DNA from: Allomesorhizobium camelthorni
GTDB lineage: Bacteria; Pseudomonadota; Alphaproteobacteria; Rhizobiales; Rhizobiaceae
Reading direction: 5' to 3'
DNA: 64,000 nt
NCBI RefSeq assembly: GCF_011045125.1
Contig: NZ_JAAKZF010000008.1
Span: 62,001-126,000, forward strand
The translations under genes were made by a program, and so were the position numbers. Positions 8,011 through 16,243 of this stretch are shown one piece after another; position 1 is the stretch's first letter; each line of letters begins with the position of its first letter. The notes under the pieces are model-generated. The model ran no database searches. It saw nothing but the letters and a program-made list of their open reading frames with translations, and was not told where the DNA came from.

Positions 8011-9288
8011 CTACCGGTAGAGTAACTCGACCAGACCCAGCGAAATGAACGGCACGTAGGTCACCAACAGGACGCAACCCATCACCACTGCCACCATCGG
8101 CACCAGTGGCGGGATGATCCTCTGGAGAGATATGTTTGCGACCGCGCAGGCTGCAAACAGGTTGACCCCGACCGGCGGAGTGATCATGCCGAGCGCCAGG
8201 TTGACGACGATGATCAGGCCAAATTGAACCGGATCGACGCCATAGGCGATGGCGATCGGCGTCAATAGCGGCGCTAGAACGAGGATCGCCGCGGATGTCT
8301 CGATGAACATGCCTACCCCGAACAAAAAGATGTTCACCGCCAGAAGGAACCCGTATTTGGACGTAAACACCTCCTGCACCCATTCGGTGATGATCACCGG
8401 CAGCCCGCTGCGGGTGACGAGGAAGGAAAACAATCCGGCGCCGGCGATGATGATCATGATCACGGTGCTGGAGACGACGGAATTCTTGAATGCCGCGTGA
8501 ATTTCGCGCAAGCCCATGGCGCGATAGACGAAGACGCCGACGACAAGCGCGTAGACCACCGCGACTGCCGAGGCTTCGGTGGGCGTGAAAATCCCGCCAT
8601 AGATGCCGCCAAGCACGATGAACGGCATCATCAGCGCCCAAAAGGACCGCAGCAGAGCCGTGAAGAACGGCAGGCTGCCGTCGTCGTCGCTCTTGCCGTA
8701 GCCTTTGATGCGGCACAGGATGATTAGATATGTGAACAGACCCGCGGCGACGAGTATGCCGGGCCCGACACCGGCCAGGAACAGTTGACCGATCGAGGTC
8801 TCCGTTGCCACGCCATAGAGAATGAGCGGGATCGAGGGCGGTATCAGAACCCCCAGTTCGGCGGATGCGGCCTGGATCGCCGCAGCGGTTCCGACCGGAT
8901 AGCCGTGGCGCACCATGGCCGGGATCAGAATGACGCCGATCGCAAAGGTGGTGGCGACGGAGGATCCGGACACGGAGGCAAAGATCATGCAGGTGATGAC
9001 GCAGGTGCAGGCGAGGCCGCCCTGGATGCCGCCGACCATGGATTTTGCGAGGTCGACGAGGCGCTCTGAAATACCGCCCGCCGCCATCAGGTTGCCCGAG
9101 AGAATGAACAGCGGCACTGCCAGCAGCGGAAACGAATCGAGGCTGGTGAAAACCCGTTGCGCCACAAGAAGTAGCGGCGCGGTTGAATACAAGTGTATGC
9201 CAAAGGCGCTGGCGAGAACCAACGAGACGCCGATCGGCACCGCGAGGCTGAAGAGGATCAGCAGGGAAAATGCGAGCGCGGCGTTCAT
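8011..9288 (-). CDS. dctM: TRAP transporter large permease subunit
   Basis: The 425-residue inner-membrane protein has about twelve hydrophobic segments and the typical DctM blocks: FPLLAVPLFILSGNLM, SVSGSSVATTFAIG, ELGVLIPPSIPLILYG and NLALGMITPPVGVNLF. It forms the sodium-coupled transport channel with DctQ and receives substrate from DctP. The ATG at 9288 overlaps the DctQ stop codon (ATGA), which decides the start. The genes order DctP-DctQ-DctM followed by tetronate catabolism suggests uptake of an acid sugar such as threonate or erythronate. Confidence 0.93.
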   Translation of the reverse strand: MNAALAFSLLILFSLAVPIGVSLVLASAFGIHLYSTAPLLLVAQRVFTSLDSFPLLAVPLFILSGNLMAAGGISERLVDLAKSMVGGIQGGLACTCVITCMIFASVSGSSVATTFAIGVILIPAMVRHGYPVGTAAAIQAASAELGVLIPPSIPLILYGVATETSIGQLFLAGVGPGILVAAGLFTYLIILCRIKGYGKSDDDGSLPFFTALLRSFWALMMPFIVLGGIYGGIFTPTEASAVAVVYALVVGVFVYRAMGLREIHAAFKNSVVSSTVIMIIIAGAGLFSFLVTRSGLPVIITEWVQEVFTSKYGFLLAVNIFLFGVGMFIETSAAILVLAPLLTPIAIAYGVDPVQFGLIIVVNLALGMITPPVGVNLFAACAVANISLQRIIPPLVPMVAVVMGCVLLVTYVPFISLGLVELLYR

Positions 9289-9803
9289 GTCTGTTTGCTG
9301 ATTTCTTTGAGGCCCCCTTCGCGTCCTGCATCCGGATCGTGGAGAACCTCGACGAGCCTGCCGATCACGCCGAACACCGCAAAGGCGGCCCCCACTGGCA
9401 GGGCTGCGTAGACCCAGGCGATCGTGATCTGCAGTCCTGCCAGATGCTGACCACGGACCCGCATCGTCATCCCGGCGCCATACCAGATGAGAAGGGCGAG
9501 AAAGACTAGCGAGGCAAACGCGACGACGCAGTAAAGCGGCTTGCGGATGCGGGGGGGAGAAATATCGAGAAGAAAGTCGACGGCAATCATCGCTCCTTGC
9601 CGAAATGCGGCTGCAAGGCCAAGAAAAACCATCCATATCATCGCAGACCGGGAAGCCAGCTCCGACCAGACAGAAGGATGACCGATCACGAAGCGGGTCA
9701 CCACCTGGTAGAAGGCAAGGGCGACCACCGCGGCCATGGCAATTACGGCGAGTTCGAGCGCCGTGCGCGTAAGGCGCGCCTCCAAAGTATGAAACCATTG
9801 CAT
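9285..9803 (-). CDS. dctQ: TRAP transporter small permease subunit
   Basis: The 172-residue membrane protein has four hydrophobic helices and the DctQ hallmark regions: VVTRFVIGHPSVWSELASR, the GLAAAFRQGAMIAVDF segment and a C-terminal ALPVGAAFAVFG helix. It couples the periplasmic binding protein to the DctM channel. It lies between dctP and dctM, overlapping the latter by four bases. Length is within the normal range for the family. Confidence 0.9.
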   Translation of the reverse strand: MQWFHTLEARLTRTALELAVIAMAAVVALAFYQVVTRFVIGHPSVWSELASRSAMIWMVFLGLAAAFRQGAMIAVDFLLDISPPRIRKPLYCVVAFASLVFLALLIWYGAGMTMRVRGQHLAGLQITIAWVYAALPVGAAFAVFGVIGRLVEVLHDPDAGREGGLKEISKQT

Positions 9804-9862
9804 GTGCGAACGCTCCGCCCAGGGCGGTCCCTGGAACCACCCTGCTTTGCTGCGTTGAGAGG

Positions 9863-10846
9863 TTACTTCTGCGCGTCTTGGATGCGGGTCAGCATGTCGT
9901 CGCCATGCTTGGCAATGAACGTCTTATAGGCCGGACCAACCGCCTCGCGGAATGCATCGACGTCAACTTTTTCGATGACTTCCATTCCGTGTCCGCGAAG
10001 CTTGTCCACGCCGCCGGCTTCATCTTCTTCGACCTTCTTGCGGGTGGCCGCCACCGCGACATCGGCGGCTTCCTCAAACCAGCCCTTCTCTTCTTCCGAC
10101 AGCGTTTCCCAAAGGCTCGGCGACGCGAGAATAATCCCCGGCGAGTAGACGTGGCCAGTGAGCGTCAGGTGGTCCTGCACTTCCCACATATTGGCCGAGG
10201 TGATGACGGGAATCGGATTTTCCTGTCCATCGATGACCTGCTGTTGCAGGGCTGCGAAGACCTCAGGAAAGGCCATTGGCGTGGGCGATGCGCCGGCAGC
10301 CGTGAACGCCTCGATATGCACCGCGTTCTCCATCGTCCTGATCTTCAGGCCTTGAAGATCAGCAGGCGTGTTGATGGCGTGCTTGGAGTTGGTGATGTGA
10401 CGGAAGCCGTTCTCGCTCCACGCCAGCGCCACAAGATTGTTTTCGCTGACCTTGGCCAGGAGCTCGTCGCCGATCTCGCCATCGAGGATCGAGCGCGCCG
10501 CCTCATAATCCTTGAACAGGAATGGCAGATCGAGCACCAGCGTCTCAGGCGCGAAATTGCCCAGCGGGCCAGTCGATGAGATGACGAGCTCGATCGAGCC
10601 GATCTGCAGCCCCTCGATCAGGTCGCGCTCGCCGCCGAGCGCGCCTGCCGCTTGCTCACGGACTTCGAATTTGCCGTCACTGAGTTCGGAAATCTTTTTC
10701 GCGAATGCCTGGACGCCCATGCTGTAGTGCGAATTTTGCGCCGTGGTGTGACCGAAATTGAGGACGGTCTGCGCCATGGCGCTGCCGGCGAGCGACACCG
10801 ACAAAGCCAATACGGAAACTGCGACTATGCTGCGAAAACGAAACAT
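9863..10846 (-). CDS. dctP: TRAP transporter substrate-binding protein
   Basis: The 327-residue protein starts with a 25-residue Sec signal peptide (ending SLAGSAMA) and continues as a DctP-type periplasmic binding protein. Visible blocks are NFGHTTAQNSHYSMG, GSIELVISSTGPL, the carboxylate-binding Arg region in GLKIRTMENAVHIEAF, and QEVIDGQENPIP-like sequence. The start at 10846 is supported by GGAGGAG seven to ten bases upstream; a longer reading adds 23 non-signal residues. It is the first gene of the operon and lies opposite a GntR regulator with a TTGT-TTT-ACAA palindrome between them. Confidence 0.9.
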   Translation of the reverse strand: MFRFRSIVAVSVLALSVSLAGSAMAQTVLNFGHTTAQNSHYSMGVQAFAKKISELSDGKFEVREQAAGALGGERDLIEGLQIGSIELVISSTGPLGNFAPETLVLDLPFLFKDYEAARSILDGEIGDELLAKVSENNLVALAWSENGFRHITNSKHAINTPADLQGLKIRTMENAVHIEAFTAAGASPTPMAFPEVFAALQQQVIDGQENPIPVITSANMWEVQDHLTLTGHVYSPGIILASPSLWETLSEEEKGWFEEAADVAVAATRKKVEEDEAGGVDKLRGHGMEVIEKVDVDAFREAVGPAYKTFIAKHGDDMLTRIQDAQK

Positions 10847-10916
10847 CTGGTTCTCCTCCCTGGATTCTTTTTTGCAACCGGATGTGACTTTGGCGTCAAC
10901 CGACAATTCAGTCAAC

Positions 10917-10927
10917 TTGTTTTACAA
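10917..10927. promoter_or_regulatory. Candidate GntR (FCD type) operator
   Basis: TTGT-TTT-ACAA forms an eleven-base inverted repeat in the divergent space between dctP and the GntR-family gene. It lies 71 bases from the dctP start. FadR-subfamily regulators commonly bind short palindromes of this kind. The assignment is by position and symmetry only. Confidence 0.45.
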
Positions 10928-11057
10928 CTTTGGGCGCGATAGATTCAGGCGGCTGCGAGCGCGTTTTGCGGGAGCGATGGCAATTTCCCGCGGTGCGCGA
11001 AGTGTCGGTTTTCCACCGCGGCACGGACAGCCAGGTCGCCTGTTGGGAGAACGCACC

Positions 11058-11828
11058 ATGGACAAACCCGGGAAGACTGCAAAGCCGGATTTCGTGTTCA
11101 CCGATCTTCAGGGCAACAGGACTGAACGGCTCGCTGACAAGGTCTACGAAAACCTGTTCCATGCGATCGTCACCGGCATGATCGTTGCCGGCACCCGTCT
11201 TCCGTCCGAGAACCAGTTGGCGCAGGAGTTCGACGTCTCGCGGCCGGTGCTTCGCGAGGCGCTCGATAGATTGCGGGCCGACGGGCTGGTCGCCTCGGTT
11301 CGCGGGTCGGGCAATTATGTCCAGAATGCCGTTGGCGCCAAGGCGCCGGGGAGGGAAGGCGAAGGCGTCGACCGGGATGCGCTCGAGCGCATCGGCGACC
11401 TTCTGAACGGGATCGAGCTTCGGCTCATTGTCGAACCCGAGGCCGCCTTTCTTGCGGCCAAACGGCGCGGGCCGTCGGATGTCGAACGCATGCGCGCCGC
11501 CCTCGACCGCTTCTCCGATGCGGTCAGGCAGAACGCGATCCTTCATCACCACGACTATGCGTTCCACGAAGCGGTTGCCGCGGCGACCTCCAACCAGCGC
11601 ATCGTGCACACGCTGAAGTCGCTCGAATACGACGTGACGCGCTCGGTCAGCCTGATGCGTTTTCTAGTTCAGTTCCAGCCGCTTGTCCGGATCGATGCGG
11701 TACAGGTCGAGCACGAGGAAATCTTCGCCCATATCGAGGCCGGCGCTGCGACCGATGCCAAGCGCGCCATGCGCAACCACATCGAACATGCACGTATCCG
11801 CATGTTGAGCAGCCGGCCCGGTTTCTGA
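11058..11828 (+). CDS. GntR/FadR-family transcriptional regulator
   Basis: The 256-residue protein has an N-terminal winged helix (about residues 22-88, with LPSENQLAQEFDVSRPVLREAL) and a C-terminal FCD ligand domain with metal-binding Asp/His residues in HHDYAFHEAV and the HNHIEHAR-like end. It is divergent from the TRAP/tetronate operon and probably represses it in the absence of the acid sugar or an intermediate. The ATG at 11058 follows GGGAGA at good spacing; longer in-frame readings reach back across the divergent promoter and are unlikely. Confidence 0.87.
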   Translation: MDKPGKTAKPDFVFTDLQGNRTERLADKVYENLFHAIVTGMIVAGTRLPSENQLAQEFDVSRPVLREALDRLRADGLVASVRGSGNYVQNAVGAKAPGREGEGVDRDALERIGDLLNGIELRLIVEPEAAFLAAKRRGPSDVERMRAALDRFSDAVRQNAILHHHDYAFHEAVAAATSNQRIVHTLKSLEYDVTRSVSLMRFLVQFQPLVRIDAVQVEHEEIFAHIEAGAATDAKRAMRNHIEHARIRMLSSRPGF

Positions 11829-11872
11829 CTCCCAAGCCATAGCCGTCGGGCCTCGCCAGCGGCCTTCTCGAC

Positions 11873-13330
11873 CTACCCGTGCTTGAGGACGACGGTTTTG
11901 ATGGTGGTGAAGCTGATCATGCCCTCGAAGGCTTTTTCACGCCCATAGCCGGAGCGTTTCATGCCGCCGAAAGGCAGTTCGATGCCGCCGCCGGCGCCGT
12001 AATTGTTGATGAAGACCTGACCCGCGTCGACGGCATTGGCGCAGCGCATCTGCCGGCCGCCATCCCTGGTCCAGACCGAAGCCGTCAGTCCATAGGGCGT
12101 GGCGTTCGCCAGGCGGATGGCGTCCTTCTCGTCGTTGAACGGAAACGCAGCGAGCACCGGACCGAACACTTCGTCCCGGGCGAGCCGGCTTTCGGGCGCA
12201 GCGCCGTCGAGCAGCAGCGGCGGGTAGTAGAAGCCGCCCTCGGGCGCATCGGCGTCCATGGCTGCTTTGGCGACCACCCTGGCGCCGTCGGCGAGCGCCG
12301 CCTCCACCAGTTGCGTCACGCGCTGCAATTGCCGGGCGCTGACGATCGGGCCGCAATCAAGATCGTCGGCCCCTGCCCCGGTCTTCAATTTGGAGAACCG
12401 CTCGGCGAGCCGGGCGAGCACGTCGTCGTAAATCGCCCGTTCGATCAGCACCCGGCTCCCCGCAGCGCAGGTCTGACCCGCGTTCTGGACGATGGCGTTG
12501 ACGATGACCGGCAAGGCCTCATCGAGATCGGCGTCGGCAAAGATCACCTGCGGCGATTTTCCACCGAGTTCGAGAGTGACCGGCACGTGGTTCTCCGCCG
12601 CGGCCCTGGCTACCGCCGTACCGGTCTGCGGCGAGCCGGTGAACGAGATGTGGTTGATGCCGGTATGAGCTGCCAGCGCAACGCCGGCCTCGCTTCCGAG
12701 CCCGCAGACGATATTGAGCGCACCCGCCGGCAGTCCGGCCTCGACCGCAAGTTCGCTGAACATCAGCGGCGTCAGGCACGCGTCTTCGGCAGGCTTGACG
12801 ACGCAGGCATTGCCGGCGGCGAGCGCGCCGCCGACCGAACGGCCGAAGATCTGTGCCGGGTAGTTCCAGGGAATGATGTGACCGGTCACGCCATGTGGGA
12901 CCCGCAGCGCCATCACTGTCATTCCCTTGGTATAGGGAATGGTCTCGCCGTGCAGCTTGTCGGCCGCCGAGCCGTAATATTCGAAATAGCGTGCGGCCGC
13001 TGCGATATCGGCGCGCGCCTGCTTCATCGGCTTTCCCGTGTCGCGGCATTCGAGTTCGGCAAGCTTGCCGGCGTTTTCGGTGACCCGTGTGCCGAGGCGC
13101 ATCAGGATCCGGCCGCGCTCGAGCGCGGTCTTCTCGCCCCAGCCGCCTTCGAACGCTGCGCGTGCCGCGCTGACCGCCTTGTCCACTTCAGCCTGGCCGC
13201 CCCGCGGCAGGCGGGCAAAGATCTTGCCTGTGGAGGGATCGAGAACGTCTATCCCGCCGCTTTCGGCGCGATCGACGACGCGGCCGCCAATGAAGTGGCC
13301 AAAGGCGGTGATGGAAGTCTGGTCGAGCAT
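11873..13330 (-). CDS. NAD(P)-dependent aldehyde dehydrogenase
   Basis: This 485-residue protein is a complete ALDH-superfamily enzyme. Conserved residues include Asn155 in IPWNYP, the cofactor motif around SFTGSPQTG, the general base Glu254 in LELGGKSP and the nucleophile Cys288 in NAGQTCAAGSR. It oxidises an aldehyde to an acid in the cytoplasm. It is the last gene of the minus-strand run that includes the TtuC-like dehydrogenase and ApnO, so it may oxidise an aldehyde from the same sugar-acid pathway, such as glycolaldehyde or a lactaldehyde-like compound. The substrate is inference. Confidence 0.85.
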   Translation of the reverse strand: MLDQTSITAFGHFIGGRVVDRAESGGIDVLDPSTGKIFARLPRGGQAEVDKAVSAARAAFEGGWGEKTALERGRILMRLGTRVTENAGKLAELECRDTGKPMKQARADIAAAARYFEYYGSAADKLHGETIPYTKGMTVMALRVPHGVTGHIIPWNYPAQIFGRSVGGALAAGNACVVKPAEDACLTPLMFSELAVEAGLPAGALNIVCGLGSEAGVALAAHTGINHISFTGSPQTGTAVARAAAENHVPVTLELGGKSPQVIFADADLDEALPVIVNAIVQNAGQTCAAGSRVLIERAIYDDVLARLAERFSKLKTGAGADDLDCGPIVSARQLQRVTQLVEAALADGARVVAKAAMDADAPEGGFYYPPLLLDGAAPESRLARDEVFGPVLAAFPFNDEKDAIRLANATPYGLTASVWTRDGGRQMRCANAVDAGQVFINNYGAGGGIELPFGGMKRSGYGREKAFEGMISFTTIKTVVLKHG

Positions 13331-13368
13331 GACGAATTCCCTCTGGTTCGCGTTTGTCCCTGCACGGC

Positions 13369-14430
13369 CTATGCCAGCGCCTCGGCGATCGCCTTGCCGG
13401 CCTCTACCGTGGCTGCGTTGCCGCCGAGGTCGCGCGTCCGCGGTCCGTTGCCGCCGATCACGGATTCGATTGCCGTTTCGATGGCCTTGGCTGCTTCCAG
13501 TTCGCCGAGATGTTCGAGCATCATCGCCGCCGCCCAGATCTGGCCGATCGGATTTGCGATGCCCTGTCCGGCAATGTCCGGAGCGGAGCCATGGACGGGC
13601 TCGAACATGGACGGGTTGGTTCGTGACGGGTCGATATTGCCCGACGGCGCAATGCCGATGCTGCCGGCCACGGCGGGGCCAAGATCCGACAGGATGTCGC
13701 CGAACAGGTTGGAGCCGACGACCACGTCGAACCAGTCGGGATGGACGACAAAATGCGCCGTCAGGATATCGATGTGGAACTTGTCATGGGCGACATCGGG
13801 ATATTCCCTGGCGATCGCGGCGAAGCGGGCGTCCCAATAGGGCATGGCGATCTTGATGCCGTTCGACTTCGTGGCCAGCGACACCTTCTTGCGGCGCGTG
13901 CGCGCCAGGTCGAACGCGTACCGCAGGATCCGGTCGATCGCCCGCTTGGAAAACACCGATTCCTGGATCACCATCTCCTCGGAAGTGCCCTCGTACAAGA
14001 GGCCGCCGGCGGCGGAATATTCGCCTTCGGAATTCTCTCGCACGATCACGAAATCGATGTCCTTGGCCGTGCGTCCGGCCAGCGGCGAGACAATGCCCTT
14101 GAGCAGCCGCGCCGGCCGCAGCGCCACGTAAAGGCCGAGTTCGCGCCGCAGCTTCAGGATCAGGTCCCACGTGGAGATGTGATCGGGCACGGTGGGCCAG
14201 CCGACAGCGCCGAGGAATATGGCATCGGCGCCGCGCACCTGCTCGACGCCATCCTCCGGCATCATCCGGCCGTGCCTGGCGTAGTAATCGCAGTTCCAAT
14301 CGAATTCGGTCCAATCGACCGAGAAGCCGAAACGCCTGGCCGCAGCCTCGACGACCCGCTGACCCTCGGGCACCACCTCCTTGCCGATGCCGTCGCCCGC
14401 GATGACGGCGATCTTGTAATTCTTCCCCAT
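13369..14430 (-). CDS. ttuC: Tartrate dehydrogenase/decarboxylase-type (isopropylmalate dehydrogenase family)
   Basis: The 353-residue protein belongs to the isocitrate/isopropylmalate dehydrogenase superfamily. It shows IAGDGIGKEVVPEG at the N-terminus, the substrate arginines in LRRELGLYVALRPARLL, VRENSEGEYS, the catalytic lysine in TKSNGI, the metal aspartates in GSNLFGDILSDL and the NAD-binding EPVHGSAPDIAG. The TKSNGIKIAMPYWDAR variant is typical of tartrate dehydrogenase and D-malate dehydrogenase (TtuC/DmlA). Such enzymes oxidise and may decarboxylate tartrate, malate or related 2-hydroxy acids. The ATG at 14430 gives the family start (KIAVIAGDGIG). Confidence 0.78.
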   Translation of the reverse strand: MGKNYKIAVIAGDGIGKEVVPEGQRVVEAAARRFGFSVDWTEFDWNCDYYARHGRMMPEDGVEQVRGADAIFLGAVGWPTVPDHISTWDLILKLRRELGLYVALRPARLLKGIVSPLAGRTAKDIDFVIVRENSEGEYSAAGGLLYEGTSEEMVIQESVFSKRAIDRILRYAFDLARTRRKKVSLATKSNGIKIAMPYWDARFAAIAREYPDVAHDKFHIDILTAHFVVHPDWFDVVVGSNLFGDILSDLGPAVAGSIGIAPSGNIDPSRTNPSMFEPVHGSAPDIAGQGIANPIGQIWAAAMMLEHLGELEAAKAIETAIESVIGGNGPRTRDLGGNAATVEAGKAIAEALA

Positions 14431-14488
14431 TCGTCTCTCCAGTAGGCGTCTCGGCGCTCTGAGCAACCCTTGCATTAGTAAATTTCAC

Positions 14489-15232
14489 TTACAACTTTAG
14501 CGTCGCCGTCGGATGCCGGTACTGTGTGTCGGACCGGTCGAGATGACTGCCCATCGCGTCGGCGGCGCCCCCCGCGTCGGCCTCGGCAAGGCGGTCGACG
14601 ATGACGGCGTGTTCGGCCAGCGTCTTTTCCTCGGCACCGCTCCAGATCAGTAGTTCGACATGGTAGTTGAACAGCCAGTTGAGCATGGCGTCGGAGACGG
14701 CCACGAAGATCGGATTGCAGGACAGCGCGGCGATCTTGCGGTGAAACCCGATGTCGGCCGAAATGAAGGCCTCCGCCGAGCCGAGGCTCTCGCGCTGGCG
14801 CTCAATGAGATCGCGCAGTTCGGCGATATCGTCGGGCTTGGCGTTGGCGGCCGCCATCTGCACCATGCCGATCTCGAAGAAGCGCCGCGCCTGCTTGAGA
14901 TGCGCGAGATTATCGGGCGATGACGAAAGCAGCAGTCGGGCAACGCCATCGATCTGGCGGAATGCCGTTTCAGCCGACAGGGCACTGACACGTGCGCGCT
15001 CGCCATGGGAAATACCGATCAGCCCCATCGTATCGAGCGACTGCAACGCCTCGCGCACCGCCGGCCGGCCCACGCAGAACCGCTCCATCAAATCGCGCTC
15101 GGACGGCATCAACTCGCCCGGCTTCACCTCGCCGCGCATGATCATCTCAAGCAGCCGTTCGAGAACCTGATCGGAAAGCTTGCGGCGGACGATCCTTTCG
15201 CTGCCCGCTGTCTCCGCGCCGAGTTTTTGCAT
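14489..15232 (-). CDS. NanR-like GntR-family regulator
   Basis: The protein (247 residues from the ATG at 15232) has a winged helix at about residues 16-83 and an FCD ligand domain. The wing motif GISHGERARVS, the ARRFFE segment and the AFISADIGFHRKIAALSCNPIF region are close to what I know of E. coli NanR, the sialic-acid regulator. No sialic acid genes are present, so it more likely answers to an intermediate of the apionate/acid-sugar genes around it. An alternative ATG at 15316 overlaps the ApnO stop codon and would add 28 residues. I prefer 15232 because an AAGG lies eight bases upstream and the extension looks unlike the family. Confidence 0.78.
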   Translation of the reverse strand: MQKLGAETAGSERIVRRKLSDQVLERLLEMIMRGEVKPGELMPSERDLMERFCVGRPAVREALQSLDTMGLIGISHGERARVSALSAETAFRQIDGVARLLLSSSPDNLAHLKQARRFFEIGMVQMAAANAKPDDIAELRDLIERQRESLGSAEAFISADIGFHRKIAALSCNPIFVAVSDAMLNWLFNYHVELLIWSGAEEKTLAEHAVIVDRLAEADAGGAADAMGSHLDRSDTQYRHPTATLKL

Positions 15233-15312
15233 GTCGATACCTTGCGTGCTGCCTCCTCGGGCGGGCGGGAGCCCGTCAGGTAGGCCCCATTCCCGCGCCG
15301 GCATCCCGAGCA

Positions 15313-16137
15313 TCATGTGATGGCGCGGATGCTCTCGGCAATCTCCTCCGGCTCGAATACACCCAGCCAGTCCTCGCGCATCAGCCGCGGCTTGCCATTG
15401 GCTATCGCCTTGTTGCAGGCGTCCGAAAACGCTCCTTGGACTTCTCCCATGACCACGGCGCCGAGAATGTTCAGGTGTCCAAGCAGGAAATCCCGGGCCG
15501 CGACGGGGTCGACGCCGCGGCGGACAACCTCGTCCATCGCCTCCTTCATCACCACGAGCAGCGTGGCGCAGACGGTTTCTGAAAGGCCGGGCTCCAGCAG
15601 CGCCATCTGTTCTACGGTGACGCGATGGGTGCGCAGGATGGGCTTGAAGATCGTCTTTGCGATCTCCTCGCCGACCGCGTAGTGCTCCTCTGGGCCCTGC
15701 ATCAGCGCGCTGACGATGGCCTGCCTGGCGGCAACACCGCCGAAATAATCCCGCTTGGCCGCCATCTCGGTCTCGTCGTTGAAGATCGGCGGATGACAGG
15801 GATGGGATACGAAATAGGTGACGTCGTCACGCTGCGGAAAATGCCCAGCAAATGGGGCTGCCGCGTCGAGCGCCACGAAAATGGTCCCAGGCGCAACTTT
15901 TTCGACGATGTCGGCGGCGACCTTGCGAATCGCCGTGTCGGGTACAGCGAGAATCACAGCGCCGGCATCTTCTAGGGCCGCCTCGACCGTCACACAGTCT
16001 GCGCCGACCGCCTCCTTCAGCCGTTCCCGGCCCGCCTCGCTCACCTCCACATGCGCGACTTCGTATCTGGAAGCCTTCAGGTTCAGCGACAGGCGCACGC
16101 CCATTTTGCCGCCAGCTCCGATGAGAGCGATCTTCAT
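15313..16137 (-). CDS. apnO: D-apionate oxidoisomerase-like dehydrogenase
   Basis: The 274-residue protein has a Rossmann motif GAGGKMGVR at residues 7-15 and the later blocks YFVSHPCHPPIFN and LLEPGLSETVCATLL. These match the NAD-dependent family described as having a phosphogluconate-dehydrogenase-like C-terminal domain. ApnO oxidises D-apionate with skeletal rearrangement to 3-oxo-isoapionate. The identification rests strongly on context: a RuBisCO-like protein and a DUF1537 kinase are encoded divergently next to it, which is the known apionate gene set. GAGGAG lies upstream of the ATG at 16137. A related dehydrogenase of another branched or linear sugar acid is the main alternative. Confidence 0.75.
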   Translation of the reverse strand: MKIALIGAGGKMGVRLSLNLKASRYEVAHVEVSEAGRERLKEAVGADCVTVEAALEDAGAVILAVPDTAIRKVAADIVEKVAPGTIFVALDAAAPFAGHFPQRDDVTYFVSHPCHPPIFNDETEMAAKRDYFGGVAARQAIVSALMQGPEEHYAVGEEIAKTIFKPILRTHRVTVEQMALLEPGLSETVCATLLVVMKEAMDEVVRRGVDPVAARDFLLGHLNILGAVVMGEVQGAFSDACNKAIANGKPRLMREDWLGVFEPEEIAESIRAIT

Positions 16138-16243
16138 GCCCAATGGTCTCCTCAAACTCGGCGGGACGATTGCAGCCACAGATTATATTGTCAACTGGTA
16201 TGATGAGATGATAACTCCGCTGTAAAACAAGGGAGGGAGCGGC
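16138..16243. promoter_or_regulatory. Divergent promoter region of the apionate-type module
   Basis: This 106-base spacer separates apnO (minus) from the RuBisCO-like gene (plus). It is locally A+T-rich, with a TTGACA hexamer on the minus strand (complement of TGTCAA near 16190) and a TATAAT-like sequence next to it. A repeated ATGAT element (ATGATGAGATGAT) could be a regulator site, plausibly for the NanR-like protein encoded 900 bases away. I see no perfect palindrome. GGGAGGGAGC near 16235 is the ribosome binding site of the plus-strand gene. Confidence 0.4.

Noticed and set aside
11879-13840. 653-codon open frame on the plus strand
   Set aside because: It is antisense to the aldehyde dehydrogenase and TtuC-like genes, both of which show clear catalytic motifs. 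Its composition is the usual reverse-strand shadow of high-G+C coding DNA.
14489-15316. The NanR-like regulator as evidence for sialic acid catabolism
   Set aside because: No sialic acid lyase, epimerase or kinase gene lies nearby. The likeness is in the regulator only, and the context is acid-sugar breakdown.
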